Shown piece after piece: positions 34,558-43,978 of a stretch of 64,000 nucleotides of DNA. Source of the stretch: Edwardsiella anguillarum. GTDB lineage: Bacteria > Pseudomonadota > Gammaproteobacteria > Enterobacterales > Enterobacteriaceae. The stretch is from NCBI RefSeq assembly GCF_008801815.1, contig NZ_VZOX01000007.1; one strand, given 5' to 3'. The position numbers and the translations under genes were made by a program. The notes under the pieces are model-generated. The model had not been told where the DNA came from and searched no databases. It saw nothing but the letters and a program-made list of their open reading frames with translations. Every line of letters begins with the position of its first letter. Position 1 is the stretch's first letter.

Positions 34558-35446
34558 ATGCGCATCATCCGGCTCACCCTGCTGCTGCGCGGCACGCTCT
34601 ATCTCCATGGCGCGCTGGCGCTGGTACTGCAGACCGACTTCAGCCTGCAGGATGGCGCCGTCTCCGCGATGAAAGGAGTCGCCTTCGGCGTCGATAGCCA
34701 GATTCACCTCTTCGACCTGACCCATGAGATCCCCCCTACGACATCTGGCAGGCGGCCAACCGGCTACCTCAGACCGCCCGTTACTGGCCGACAGGCACCG
34801 TTTTTGTCAGCGTGGTCGATCCGGGCGTCGGCAGTGCGCGTCGCTCCGTGGTGCTGAAGACCAAAAACGGCCAGTTTTTCGTCTCGCCGGATAATGGCAC
34901 GCTGACGTTGGTCGCCCAGACGCTGAGGATCGACAGCGTGCGCGAGATCGATGAGCAGACCAACCGGCTGCAGGGATCGGAAAAGTCATATACCTTCCAC
35001 GGCCGCGATGTGTACGCCTATACCGGTGCTCGGCTGGCCTCGGGCGCTATCCGTTTCGAGCAGGTTAGCCCACGCTTGCCGAACCAGATAACCGAAATTC
35101 CCTATCAGCAGGCGCAGTGGCAGCCGGGGAAAGTCAGCGGCGCCATTGCCATTCTGGACGTTCAGTATGGCAATCTATGGAGCAATATCGGGGATGAGAT
35201 GCTGGAAAAGGCGGGGATCGCGCTCAACGATCGGCTGTGCATCACGATAGCCCAACAGGGTTGGCGCGCTATCAGGGGCACGCGCCCGATGTGCACAGCT
35301 TCGCCGATGTGCCACCGGAACAACCGCGGGTCTATCTCAACAGCCTGCTCAACATCGCCGTCGCGCTAAATATGGACAGCTTTGCCGAAAAGCAGCGCAT
35401 CGCCGCCGGCGCGGAGTGGCGGATAACGCTGCAAAAGTGCCGCTGA
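34558..35446 (+). pseudogene. Frameshifted SAM hydroxide adenosyltransferase (SAM hydrolase) gene
   Basis: Remnant of a secreted protein of the SAM hydroxide adenosyltransferase/fluorinase-like family (DUF62). Homology runs through three frames. 34558-34735 begins with a signal-peptide-like segment and LVLQTDFSLQDGAVSAMKG. 34735 to about 35258 encodes SVVDPGVGSARRSVVLKT, TPDNGTL-like SPDNGTLTL and FHGRDVYAYTGARLA. About 35258-35446 encodes ARYQGHAPDVHSFADV and LNSLLNIAVAL. The first shift is at a run of six C (34731-34736), consistent with loss of one base; the second is near 35256-35262. The ribosome-binding site (AGGA) and both ends are intact, suggesting recent decay or sequencing error. 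Confidence 0.87.
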
Positions 35447-35452
35447 TCGTCT

Positions 35453-37282
35453 CTAGCCCTGCCCCTCATCCAGATGTTCGCGGATCAGGGTCATAAACGG
35501 CGCGCCAAAGCGCTCCAGCTTACGCTGGCCAACGCCGTTGATGCTGAGCAGATCGCCCGCCCGTAGCGGCATCTGCTCCGCCATCTCCAGCAGCGTCGCG
35601 TCGTTAAACACGACGTAGGGCGGGATATTCTCTTCGTCGGCGATCGCCTTACGCAGCTTGCGCAGCTTGGCAAATAGCTTGCGGTCATAGTTGCCGCCAT
35701 AGCTCTTCTGTGCGCTGCTGCGCGCCTTGAGGTTGATGACCCGGGGAACCGCCAGCTGGAGGGCGACCTCTCCCCGCAGGACCGGGCGCGCCGCCTCCGT
35801 CAGCTGCAACGCCGAGTGCAGGGCAATATTCTGCGTCACCAGCCCCAGATGGATCAGCTGGCGTAGAATGCTCACCCAGTGCTCGGTGCTGTGCTCGCGG
35901 CCAATGCCGTAGACCGACAGCTTATCGTGCCCCCATTCGCGGATACGGGCGCTGTTGGCGCCGCGCAGCACCTCGACCACATAGCCGATGCCAAAACGCT
36001 GCCCGACGCGGGCCACGGTCGACAGCGCCTTCTGCGCATCGAGCAGGCCATCGTAGCGCTTGGGCGGATCCAGGCAGATATCGCAGTTATCGCAGCTCTC
36101 CTGTCGCCCCTCGCCAAAGTAGTTCAGCAGCACCAGACGACGACAGGTTTGCGCCTCGGCAAAGGCATTCATCGCATTCAGCTTGTGACGCTCGATCTCC
36201 TTCTGTGCGCCCTCTGGCTTCTCCTCCAGACAGCGGCGCAGCCAGGCCATATCGGCCGGATCGTAAAACAGCAGCGCCTCCGCCGGCAGCCCGTCGCGCC
36301 CGGCACGCCCGGTCTCCTGATAGTAGGATTCGATATTGCGCGGAATATCAAAGTGCACCACGAAGCGAACGTTGGGCTTGTTGATCCCCATGCCAAAGGC
36401 CACCGTCGCCACCACAATCTGCAAATCATCGCGCTGAAACGCCTCCTGCACCTCGGCGCGGCGGCCATTGTCCAGCCCAGCGTGATACGCACCGACGCTC
36501 AGACCGCGGCTTTGCAGGCGCGCGGCGGTGTCCTCCACCTTGGCGCGGCTGTTGCAGTAGATGATGCCTGACTTCCCGCGCTGCGACTGCACAAAGTGCC
36601 ACAGCTGATCCAGCGGCTTAAACTTTTCGATCAGGGTATAGCGGATATTGGGGCGGTCAAAGCTGCTGACCTGCACCAGCGGATCGCGCAGATCGAGCAG
36701 GCGCAGGATATCCTGGCGGGTCGCGTCATCGGCGGTTGCCGTCAGCGCGATCACCGGCATCTGCGGGAAACGGTGCTTAATCTGCCCCAGCGCGCTGTAT
36801 TCCGGCCGAAAATCGTGTCCCCACTGGGAGATACAGTGCGCCTCATCAACCGCCAGCAGCGTGGGATTCCACTGCGGCAGCGTATCCAGCAGGTTATCCA
36901 TCATCAGCCGCTCTGGGGCGATGTACAGCAGACGGATCTCCCCGCTGCGGCAGCCGGCATAGACCGCCTGCTGCTGTTCACGGCTCAGGGTCGAGTTCAG
37001 GCAGGCGGCGTTTACCCCGTTAGCCTGCAGCTGATCGACCTGATCCTTCATCAGGGATATCAGCGGAGAAACGACGATGGTCAACCCATCCCGTACTAAC
37101 GCCGGTATTTGGTAACACAGGGATTTTCCGCCCCCGGTCGGCATTACCACCAGGCAGTCGCGCCCGGCGATCGCCGCCTCGACGATAGCCTGTTGTCCCG
37201 GGCGGAACTGCTGATAGCCGAAGGTGTCTTTAAGCACCCCCTCTGCCAGCCTCTCTGTATTCATGACCGCTGCCGTTGCCAC
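35453..37282 (-). CDS. recQ: ATP-dependent DNA helicase RecQ
   Basis: 609 residues, 3'-5' superfamily 2 helicase in recombination repair. Walker A TGGGKS at 49-54, DEAH at 146-149, the helicase C-terminal domain (AKVEDTAARLQSRG, QETGRAGRDGLP), then the Cys4 zinc-binding RQC region (CRRLVLLNYFGEGRQESCDNCDIC) and a C-terminal HRDC domain. Same length as the E. coli protein. Converges with the SAM hydrolase pseudogene, leaving six bases between them. Confidence 0.96.
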   Translation of the reverse strand: MATAAVMNTERLAEGVLKDTFGYQQFRPGQQAIVEAAIAGRDCLVVMPTGGGKSLCYQIPALVRDGLTIVVSPLISLMKDQVDQLQANGVNAACLNSTLSREQQQAVYAGCRSGEIRLLYIAPERLMMDNLLDTLPQWNPTLLAVDEAHCISQWGHDFRPEYSALGQIKHRFPQMPVIALTATADDATRQDILRLLDLRDPLVQVSSFDRPNIRYTLIEKFKPLDQLWHFVQSQRGKSGIIYCNSRAKVEDTAARLQSRGLSVGAYHAGLDNGRRAEVQEAFQRDDLQIVVATVAFGMGINKPNVRFVVHFDIPRNIESYYQETGRAGRDGLPAEALLFYDPADMAWLRRCLEEKPEGAQKEIERHKLNAMNAFAEAQTCRRLVLLNYFGEGRQESCDNCDICLDPPKRYDGLLDAQKALSTVARVGQRFGIGYVVEVLRGANSARIREWGHDKLSVYGIGREHSTEHWVSILRQLIHLGLVTQNIALHSALQLTEAARPVLRGEVALQLAVPRVINLKARSSAQKSYGGNYDRKLFAKLRKLRKAIADEENIPPYVVFNDATLLEMAEQMPLRAGDLLSINGVGQRKLERFGAPFMTLIREHLDEGQG

Positions 37283-37302
37283 ACTACTCCCCGCAAACCA
37301 TA

Positions 37303-37338
37303 AAAAACACCGGCGCTATTTTAGGCGTACGCGCCGGT
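37303..37338 (-). terminator. Rho-independent terminator after pldA
   Basis: The stem ACCGGCGC/GCGCCGGT (37309-37316 with 37331-37338) has a 14-base loop. On the minus strand it is followed by GTTTTTTA. It lies between pldA and recQ. Confidence 0.8.
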
Positions 37339-37349
37339 TTTGTCCCGCG

Positions 37350-38237
37350 TTACAGGATATCGTTCAGCATGACGCCGACGCCGAAGCGGGTCTGGCGGAA
37401 GTTATAGTCGATTAACGACTCGCCGTAGCCGCTGAACAGCTGGGTATAGAAACGGACGTGGCGGGTCAGCGGATAGCTCCAGCCGAACTCAGCCGCGCCA
37501 TAGCCGCTGTTCCAATTGTAGCGCCCACGCAGGCTGAAGACGCTCTCGCCCAGACGGTAACCCATCTCCGCCTCGTAGTAGCCCATGTACTTGGTAATAT
37601 CGGGGTTATCGTCCTTGTTCGGACTCTCCGGGATGCGATACCACGGCATCAGCTGAACCTGAAAATTTCCGTTCTGCGCCAGGAAACGGGTATAGACGCG
37701 GTTCCAGCTGCGCGAGGTCGGATCCGACCGGCCATTGGACTGGTGCACCCCGCCCGCCTCGATATCGCGCAGCACCCAGCCGCCGAACAGGGGATAGTCG
37801 GTCGCCCAGCCTAAAAACAGGCGCGGCTCATAGTTGGTTTCGCGAAACGGTGAGGATTCGCTGCGGTTAAACGCCTGCCACCAGGACTGCTGGGTGTAAG
37901 CCGCGCCGAGCACTGAGTTGTCGCCGGCGATACCGCGCCAGATAGGGAATGCCAGGCTAATCTGAAACTTAATCTCATTCTTTTTAGCCTGATCGCCCCA
38001 GTCGTAAGAGCTGATGGCCTCTTTATTAATGTCGCTGGTCTGGGTATACAGCACATAGTTGGTGGAGTAAGGATAGAGAGTAAACGGGTTATCGTAATGC
38101 CGCAGCATGTTGGCGATCACCCCTTCATTATCACTCAGCGCGGGAGCCACACCGCTTTCACTCACGCTCGGCGCCGCCTGCGCGACCAGTGGCAACGCCG
38201 CCACTCCGGCCATTAAATATTTTTTTAACGCTTTCAT
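37350..38237 (-). CDS. pldA: Outer membrane phospholipase A PldA
   Basis: 295 residues with a signal peptide (MKALKKYLMAGVAALPLVAQA). Twelve-stranded OM barrel that, on dimerisation with calcium, hydrolyses misplaced phospholipids. The active-site triad corresponds to H165 and S167 (in GGVHQSNGRSDP) and N179 (SWNR). The chain ends VGVGVMLNDIL. A far upstream start is open in frame but would bury the signal peptide. Divergent from rarD. Confidence 0.95.
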   Translation of the reverse strand: MKALKKYLMAGVAALPLVAQAAPSVSESGVAPALSDNEGVIANMLRHYDNPFTLYPYSTNYVLYTQTSDINKEAISSYDWGDQAKKNEIKFQISLAFPIWRGIAGDNSVLGAAYTQQSWWQAFNRSESSPFRETNYEPRLFLGWATDYPLFGGWVLRDIEAGGVHQSNGRSDPTSRSWNRVYTRFLAQNGNFQVQLMPWYRIPESPNKDDNPDITKYMGYYEAEMGYRLGESVFSLRGRYNWNSGYGAAEFGWSYPLTRHVRFYTQLFSGYGESLIDYNFRQTRFGVGVMLNDIL

Positions 38238-38443
38238 CACTACATCGCTCTCTGAAGTACTCTGCCCACCGCGGGCAGCCAATCTGCCGCGCTCATCCCA
38301 GGTGGAGCCATTAACACGCCTGACCATGGCGCCGTTCGCCACCGCCCAGCGACATCGCTGCACCGCCATTTTAGCCCTGAGCATAAAATGAAAAATACAG
38401 TACACTCCCTCGCTACATTCAGCGGGAAGCGCGGAAAAAGAAC

Positions 38444-39349
38444 ATGGACACACAGCACACCCGCCAGGGGGTCATTCTGGCACTGGCAGCCTATTTAATC
38501 TGGGGCATCGCCCCGATCTACTTCAAACTGCTGCAACAGGTTCCCGCCACGGAAATCCTGACCCATCGCATCATCTGGTCATTTTTCTTTATGCTGATCC
38601 TGCTGGCCATTGGCCGCAGCTGGCGCCAGCTTTACGCCCTGCGCCATACGCCCTACAAAATTGCCCTGCTGGCGCTGAGCGCCTGCCTGATCGGGGGCAA
38701 CTGGCTGCTGTATATCTGGGCCGTCAATCATAACCACATGCTGGAGGCCAGCCTGGGATATTTTATCAATCCCTTGGTCAATGTGTTGCTGGGGATGCTG
38801 TTTCTCGGCGAACGCTTTCGCCGGATGCAGTGGCTGGCGGTCGCGCTGGCCATCGTCGGCGTCATGGTTCAGCTATGGCAGTTCGGCTCCGTACCGGTAA
38901 TCTCGCTGGGGCTGGCCTTCAGCTTTGCCTTCTACGGTCTGCTGCGCAAAAAGATCGCCATCGATGCGCAGAGCGGCATGCTGATGGAAACCCTATGGCT
39001 GCTGCCACTGGCGCTGTACTACCTGTTTGTCGCGGCCGACTCTCCCACCAGCCACCTCGGTGCAAATCCGCTGTCGCTAAATCTGCTGCTGATCGCCGCC
39101 GGCGTCGTCACCACCGTGCCTCTGCTCTGTTTCACCGCGGCGGCGACCCGCCTGCGTCTCTCTACCCTGGGCTTTTTCCAGTACCTCGGCCCTACGCTGA
39201 TGTTTCTGCTGGCGACCCTCTGCTATGGCGAGCAGATGACGCGCGACAAGCTCATCGCCTTTGGCTTTATCTGGAGCGCGCTGCTGCTGTTCATTCTCGA
39301 TGCACTCTATACCCAGCGCCGCCTACGGCGCTGTGGCCGCATGACGTGA
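38444..39349 (+). CDS. rarD: EamA family transporter RarD
   Basis: 301 residues, ten-helix inner-membrane permease whose E. coli homologue is named for chloramphenicol sensitivity; the substrate is unknown. Conserved stretches: AAYLIWGIAPIYFKLL, ILTHRIIWS, LEASLGYFINPLVNVLLG and GFFQYLGPTLMFLLA. The last 27 bp overlap the convergent AbrB-family gene. Confidence 0.92.
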   Translation: MDTQHTRQGVILALAAYLIWGIAPIYFKLLQQVPATEILTHRIIWSFFFMLILLAIGRSWRQLYALRHTPYKIALLALSACLIGGNWLLYIWAVNHNHMLEASLGYFINPLVNVLLGMLFLGERFRRMQWLAVALAIVGVMVQLWQFGSVPVISLGLAFSFAFYGLLRKKIAIDAQSGMLMETLWLLPLALYYLFVAADSPTSHLGANPLSLNLLLIAAGVVTTVPLLCFTAAATRLRLSTLGFFQYLGPTLMFLLATLCYGEQMTRDKLIAFGFIWSALLLFILDALYTQRRLRRCGRMT

Positions 39350-40378
39350 GATCCAGCGCGCAACGGCCGGCCCCATCAGCAGAATGGTAAACAGACGTAG
39401 CATCTGCAGGGCCATGACAAAGGCCAGATTCACCTGGCTACCGGCGGCGATAATGGCGATGGTATCCAGTCCGCCGGGGCTGGTTGCCAGATAGGCGCTG
39501 AGCGGATCGATCGGCAGCACCTGCGTAAGCCCCCAGGCCATCAACGCGCAAAACAGCATCAGAGCCGCAATCGACAGGATGATCTGCGGCAGTGCGCGCA
39601 GCGCCAAGACAAAGATCGTACGGGTAAACAGCAAGCCGACCTGCCAACCGATCAGGGTATAGGCGATGACCAGCAGCCACTCCGGGGTTTGCGGCGTCAT
39701 GACACCGGTGGCGTTACACAGGGCGCCGATCAGCATCGGCAGCAGCAGAGCCCCCGCGGGAATACGCAGCCGGCGTCCCAGCCAGGCGCCGCCGCCGGCG
39801 AGGAGCAGCGTGGCAACAAACTCGCTCCCCAGCGCGGGAAACCAGGGGAGAGCCGGCGCTGCCCCCTGCGGCGCATCGCCCAGGCCCACCCGCACCACCA
39901 GCGCCGCCGCCGCCGCGACAAACAGCACCCGCAGATATTGCATAAAGGCCACCAGCCGCACGTCGGCACCGAACTCACCCGCCATCGCCACCATCGCCGA
40001 CGCCCCGCCGGGCGACGATCCCCAGGCACCGGTGGGGCCGGGCAAATCGCTCAGGCGCACCAGCAGCCAACCGGTGATCGCACTGCACAGCTGAGTGCAC
40101 AGCAGCACCAGCAGGACCACGGGCCAGTCATCCAGCAACGGCGCCAGAAGCGCTAGCGACAGCGTGCGGGCGATCATACAGCCGAGGATCGCCTGGGCTA
40201 TCGGCATCGCCAGTCGGTGCACCCGAATGGTCGCCCCCCGTAGCCCCATCGCGACGGCGGCCAGCATGGGCCCCAGCAGCAGCGCCGCAGGCAGGTGCAG
40301 CCACAGAAATAGCCCCCCCAGCCCCAGCGACAGGACCGCCAATATGCTCCACTGTTCAGCGTGCGCCAAACGATCCAC
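39323..40378 (-). CDS. AbrB family membrane protein (PF05145)
   Basis: About 351 residues, two repeats of a hydrophobic AbrB-duplication domain formerly called putative ammonia monooxygenase. Landmarks: LLLGPMLAAVAMGLRG, LPGPTGAWGSSPGGASAMVAMAGEFGADVR in the first repeat, and LATSPGGLDTIAIIAAGSQVNLAFVMALQ in the second. No function is established. The GTG at 40378 is preferred because AGGAGG lies four bases upstream; another GTG at 40399 is possible. Confidence 0.86.
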   Translation of the reverse strand: MDRLAHAEQWSILAVLSLGLGGLFLWLHLPAALLLGPMLAAVAMGLRGATIRVHRLAMPIAQAILGCMIARTLSLALLAPLLDDWPVVLLVLLCTQLCSAITGWLLVRLSDLPGPTGAWGSSPGGASAMVAMAGEFGADVRLVAFMQYLRVLFVAAAAALVVRVGLGDAPQGAAPALPWFPALGSEFVATLLLAGGGAWLGRRLRIPAGALLLPMLIGALCNATGVMTPQTPEWLLVIAYTLIGWQVGLLFTRTIFVLALRALPQIILSIAALMLFCALMAWGLTQVLPIDPLSAYLATSPGGLDTIAIIAAGSQVNLAFVMALQMLRLFTILLMGPAVARWISRHAATAP

Positions 40379-40438
40379 CGCGCCTCCTGCACCGATCACG
40401 TCACGCTATGATAAGCATTTTTCCCCGTGAAGATGTAC

Positions 40439-40469
40439 AAAAAATAACGGCCCCTGCGGGGCCGTTATT
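40439..40469 (-). terminator. Rho-independent terminator after corA
   Basis: A perfect 12-bp stem AATAACGGCCCC/GGGGCCGTTATT has a three-base loop. On the minus strand it continues into a T-rich tract (six A on the plus strand at 40439-40444). Confidence 0.92.
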
Positions 40470-40488
40470 CACCAAAGGGCGCGCTGGC

Positions 40489-41439
40489 TCAAAGCCATTT
40501 TTTACGCTTAAAGTAGAGATAGGGCGCAAGGCCCGCCAGGATCATCAGCAGAATGGCGCCGGGGTAGCCAAACGACCACTTCAGCTCCGGCATAAACTCA
40601 AAGTTCATCCCATAGCTGGAGGCGACCAGCGTCGGCGGCAGGAAGACCACAGAGACCACCGAGAAGATCTTGATGATGCGGTTCTGCTCGATATTGATAA
40701 AGCCCATCGCCGCCTGCATCAAAAAGTTAACCTTCTGAAACAGGGATTCATTGTGCGGCAGCAGGGATTCGATATCGCGCAGCACCTCACGGGCCTGCTC
40801 CAGCTGGCCGGCGGGCAGACGCGCCTTACGCACCAGGAAGTTCAGCGCGCGCTGGGTATCCATTAGACACAGGCGGACCTTCCAGCCGATATCCTCCAGC
40901 TCGGCCAGCGTCGAGAGCGCATCGTCATACTCATCGCCCTGCTGCCCTTCCATGATCACCCGGCTCAGCTTCTCCAGATCGCTGTAGATGTTTTCGATCT
41001 CGTCGGCCAGCTGCTCGATTTTGGTTTCAAACAGATCCAGCAACAGCTCATAGGCGTTGCCGTCCACCAGCATCTGATTACGCGCCCGCATCCGGTATAG
41101 GCGAAACGCCGGCAGTTCGCGCTCACGCAGGGTAAACAGACGCCCTTCACGAATGGTAAAGGCGACGGTGGAGTTACCGGCGTGATCTTCCGCATCTTCG
41201 TAATAGAAGAAGGAGTGAATATGCAGGCCATCCTCATCTTCGAAGAAGCGCGCGGAGGCCTCGATATCATCCAGCTCCGGGCGGGTGGCCAGACTCTGCC
41301 CCAGTTCACTCTGTACGCGCCGGCGCTCATCCTCTTCGGGCTCGACCAGATCCACCCACAGCGACGCCGTGAGATGGTCCGTGTCATCCAGCTCCATACG
41401 GGATAAGCGACCGTGGTCTAAACGAAATGCACTTAGCAT
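40489..41439 (-). CDS. corA: Magnesium/cobalt/nickel transporter CorA
   Basis: 316 residues, pentameric Mg2+ channel. A large cytoplasmic funnel domain is followed by two C-terminal membrane helices. The signature YGMNFEFMPEL sits in the periplasmic loop, and the tail ends LYFKRKKWL. Length equals E. coli CorA. About 300 bp upstream on the minus strand hold no larger gene but two short ORFs that may be leader peptides. Confidence 0.96.
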   Translation of the reverse strand: MLSAFRLDHGRLSRMELDDTDHLTASLWVDLVEPEEDERRRVQSELGQSLATRPELDDIEASARFFEDEDGLHIHSFFYYEDAEDHAGNSTVAFTIREGRLFTLRERELPAFRLYRMRARNQMLVDGNAYELLLDLFETKIEQLADEIENIYSDLEKLSRVIMEGQQGDEYDDALSTLAELEDIGWKVRLCLMDTQRALNFLVRKARLPAGQLEQAREVLRDIESLLPHNESLFQKVNFLMQAAMGFINIEQNRIIKIFSVVSVVFLPPTLVASSYGMNFEFMPELKWSFGYPGAILLMILAGLAPYLYFKRKKWL

Positions 41440-41517
41440 GCTTTAACTCCGTTGCGGTGACTTCAGGATCACGCATGGAGCACGGGAAACAAACCGGGAA
41501 TACGTCACCTGCCTGTT

Positions 41518-41688
41518 TCAGACCATATAAGATCTGACTCTGCGACGCATTAAAGGTCGCTGACAACCACTAAGGCCATCAGCATCGGTGGATAGCCTTA
41601 GAAGTTGTACCCGCGTACGGGTCCAATGAGCCAGCATCTACTGGGTGTGTCCAAGGCGTATGTCCTCACAGATTAATCGTGCGCGCAT
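41518..41688 (-). other. corA 5' leader with candidate short ORFs
   Basis: The 303-bp space between uvrD and corA contains two abutting minus-strand ORFs. One at 41688-41638 codes 16 residues (MRARLICEDIRLGHTQ). The other at 41637-41518 codes 39 residues beginning MLAHWTRTR and ending RSYMV. In Salmonella a short leader ORF (corL) couples translation to Rho-dependent termination upstream of corA. Neither ORF here has a strong ribosome-binding site, so their reality is uncertain. Confidence 0.35.
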
Positions 41689-41702
41689 GTTACGCCGACA
41701 GG

Positions 41703-41724
41703 AAAAAGCCTGTCAACAGGCTTG
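41703..41724 (-). terminator. Rho-independent terminator after uvrD
   Basis: AAGCCTG/CAGGCTT hairpin (41707-41724), followed on the minus strand by TTTTT. It separates uvrD from the corA leader. Confidence 0.85.
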
Positions 41725-41742
41725 CACAACTCGGCGTCATCC

Positions 41743-43902
41743 CTACAGCACCTCGAGGCGGGCATACGCGGCGACCAGCCACTTAATCCCCTCGCCCTTA
41801 AAGGCGATCTGTAAACGGGTATGCTCCCCGCTGCCCTCCAAGTTAATAATCGTCCCCTCGCCGAATTTGGCATGGGTGACGCGCTGCCCCAGACGATAGC
41901 CGCTGTCACTCTGGCTTAACGGCGTCCCCATGCGCGCATGGCTGACGGGGCGCGTCACGCTGGCACGCAGGCGCACCTCTTCTACGCACGTCTCCGGCAG
42001 CTCGCCGACAAAGCGTGACGGACGATGATACACCTCTTTGCCGTACAGGCGTCGACTCTCCGCATAGGTCAGGGTCAGCTTACGCATCGCCCGGGTCACG
42101 CCGACGTAGGCCAGGCGCCGCTCCTCCTCCAGCCGCCCCCCCTCATCCAGCGACATCTGGCTGGGGAACATCCCCTCCTCCATCCCAACGATGAAAACCA
42201 GGGGAAACTCCAGCCCCTTGGCGGAGTGCAGGGTCATCAGCTGTACCGCGTCCTGATAGGCATCGGCCTGCCCCTCGCCGGACTCCAGGGCGGCATGAGA
42301 CAGAAACGCCTGCAGCGGCGACAGATCGTCATCGTCCTCATAGCTGAACTGGCGCGTTGCCGTCACCAGCTCCTCCAGGTTTTCGATGCGCGTCTGTCCT
42401 TTCTCGCCTTTCTCCTGCTCATACATCTGACGCAGCCCGGAGTCACGGATCACCCGATCGGTCTGCACGTGCAGCGGAAGGTCGTCGCTGTCCTGCGCCA
42501 GCGCCTCAATCAGCTCCAGAAAACGGCGCAGCGCATTGGCGGCGCGCCCCGGAAACACCTGCTCCTGAAGCAACGCGCGGGTCGCCTGCCACAGGGTAAG
42601 CTGACGATCGCGGGCCGTCTGACGCACCACGTCCAGCGTCCGATCGCCGATGCCGCGCACCGGCGTATTCACCACCCGCTCAAAGGCGGCGTCATCGTTA
42701 CGGTTGGACAGCAGGCGCAGGTAGGCCAGCGCATCTTTGATCTCCTGACGCTCGAAGAAACGCATTCCCCCATAAATCCGATAGGGCGTCGCCGCCTGCA
42801 GCAGCGCCTCCTCCAGCACGCGGGACTGGGCGTTACTGCGGTACAGGATGGCGCACTCTTTCAGGGCGCCGCCGTTATCCTGCCAGGCCTTGATTCGGTT
42901 AACTACGAAGCGCGCCTCATCCAACTCATTGAACGCGCAATACAGGGAAATCGGCTCCCCTTCACCGTCCTCCGTCCACAGCTTTTTACCCAGACGCCCA
43001 TCGTTATTTTCGATCAGCGCGTTGGCCGCGCGCAGGATATTGCCGCTGGAGCGGTAGTTCTGCTCCAGGCGAATCGTCTGTGCACCGGGGAAATCGTCGA
43101 GAAATTTCTGAATGTTCTCTACCTGGGCGCCGCGCCAGCCATAGATCGACTGATCGTCATCGCCGACGATCATCACCCTGCCGCTGTCACCGGCCAGCAT
43201 GCGAATCCAGGCATACTGAATACGGTTGGTATCCTGGAACTCATCCACCAGGATATTGTTAAAGCGGGCGCGATAGTGCTCCAGAATCTGGGGCTTATGC
43301 AGCCACAGCTCATGCGCGCGCAGCAGCAGTTCGGCAAAGTCCACCAGCCCCGCGCGATCGCAGGCTTCCTGATAGGCCTGATAGATGCGCAGCCAGGTTT
43401 GTTCCACTGGATTACCATAGCTTTCAATGTGCTGCGGACGCAGCCCATCATCTTTCTTGCCGTTGATGTACCACATGCCCTGGCGCGCTGGCCACTGCTT
43501 CTCATCCAGATTCATGGCCTTGATCAGGCGCTTCAGCAGGCGCAGCTGATCTTCGCTATCGAGGATTTGAAAGTCCTGCGGCAGGCCGGCATCCAGATGG
43601 TGGGCGCGCAGCAGGCGGTGCGCCAGGCCGTGGAAGGTGCCGATCCACATCCCCCCTTGGCTGGTACCGATCAGCGCCTCAATACGGTGCCGCATTTCCG
43701 CCGCCGCCTTATTGGTAAAGGTGACCGCCATGATGGAGAACGGCGAACAGTTTTCTACCGCCAATAGCCAGGCGATACGGTGCACCAGAACGCGGGTCTT
43801 ACCGCTGCCTGCACCGGCCAGCACCAGCAGGTTGCTGCGCGGCGCGGCTACCGCCTCGCGCTGTTTATCGTTCAGGCTGTCAAGCAGATCAGATACATCC
43901 AT
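41743..43902 (-). CDS. uvrD: DNA helicase II UvrD
   Basis: 719 residues, superfamily 1 3'-5' helicase for nucleotide excision and mismatch repair. Walker A AGAGSGKT at 29-36, QEACDRAGLVDFAELLLRA, DEFQDTN, the SF1 motif GDDDQSIYGWRGA, and TLHSAKGLEFPLVFI. One residue shorter than the E. coli protein. The start at 43902 fits the family. A LexA box lies about 50 bp upstream, indicating SOS control, and the gene can also be read from the lptM-dapF-yigA-xerC-yigB run. Confidence 0.96.
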   Translation of the reverse strand: MDVSDLLDSLNDKQREAVAAPRSNLLVLAGAGSGKTRVLVHRIAWLLAVENCSPFSIMAVTFTNKAAAEMRHRIEALIGTSQGGMWIGTFHGLAHRLLRAHHLDAGLPQDFQILDSEDQLRLLKRLIKAMNLDEKQWPARQGMWYINGKKDDGLRPQHIESYGNPVEQTWLRIYQAYQEACDRAGLVDFAELLLRAHELWLHKPQILEHYRARFNNILVDEFQDTNRIQYAWIRMLAGDSGRVMIVGDDDQSIYGWRGAQVENIQKFLDDFPGAQTIRLEQNYRSSGNILRAANALIENNDGRLGKKLWTEDGEGEPISLYCAFNELDEARFVVNRIKAWQDNGGALKECAILYRSNAQSRVLEEALLQAATPYRIYGGMRFFERQEIKDALAYLRLLSNRNDDAAFERVVNTPVRGIGDRTLDVVRQTARDRQLTLWQATRALLQEQVFPGRAANALRRFLELIEALAQDSDDLPLHVQTDRVIRDSGLRQMYEQEKGEKGQTRIENLEELVTATRQFSYEDDDDLSPLQAFLSHAALESGEGQADAYQDAVQLMTLHSAKGLEFPLVFIVGMEEGMFPSQMSLDEGGRLEEERRLAYVGVTRAMRKLTLTYAESRRLYGKEVYHRPSRFVGELPETCVEEVRLRASVTRPVSHARMGTPLSQSDSGYRLGQRVTHAKFGEGTIINLEGSGEHTRLQIAFKGEGIKWLVAAYARLEVL

Positions 43903-43949
43903 AGGCACCGTCTTTTGGCTGGGAAAATGGCGCCATCGACACCATTTCA

Positions 43950-43965
43950 CTGGAGATTTATACAG
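43950..43965. promoter_or_regulatory. LexA (SOS) box upstream of uvrD
   Basis: On the minus strand CTGTATAAATCTCCAG fits the CTG-N10-CAG LexA consensus, at the position expected for the uvrD SOS promoter. The left half is consensus-like and the right half weaker, suggesting moderate repression. Confidence 0.75.
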
Positions 43966-43978
43966 AAGCTGTCGGGAA

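Noticed and set aside
42025..43767. 580-codon open frame on the plus strand opposite uvrD
   Set aside because: It is antisense to a well-supported uvrD gene; its length follows from high GC content. No recognisable motifs or ribosome-binding site.
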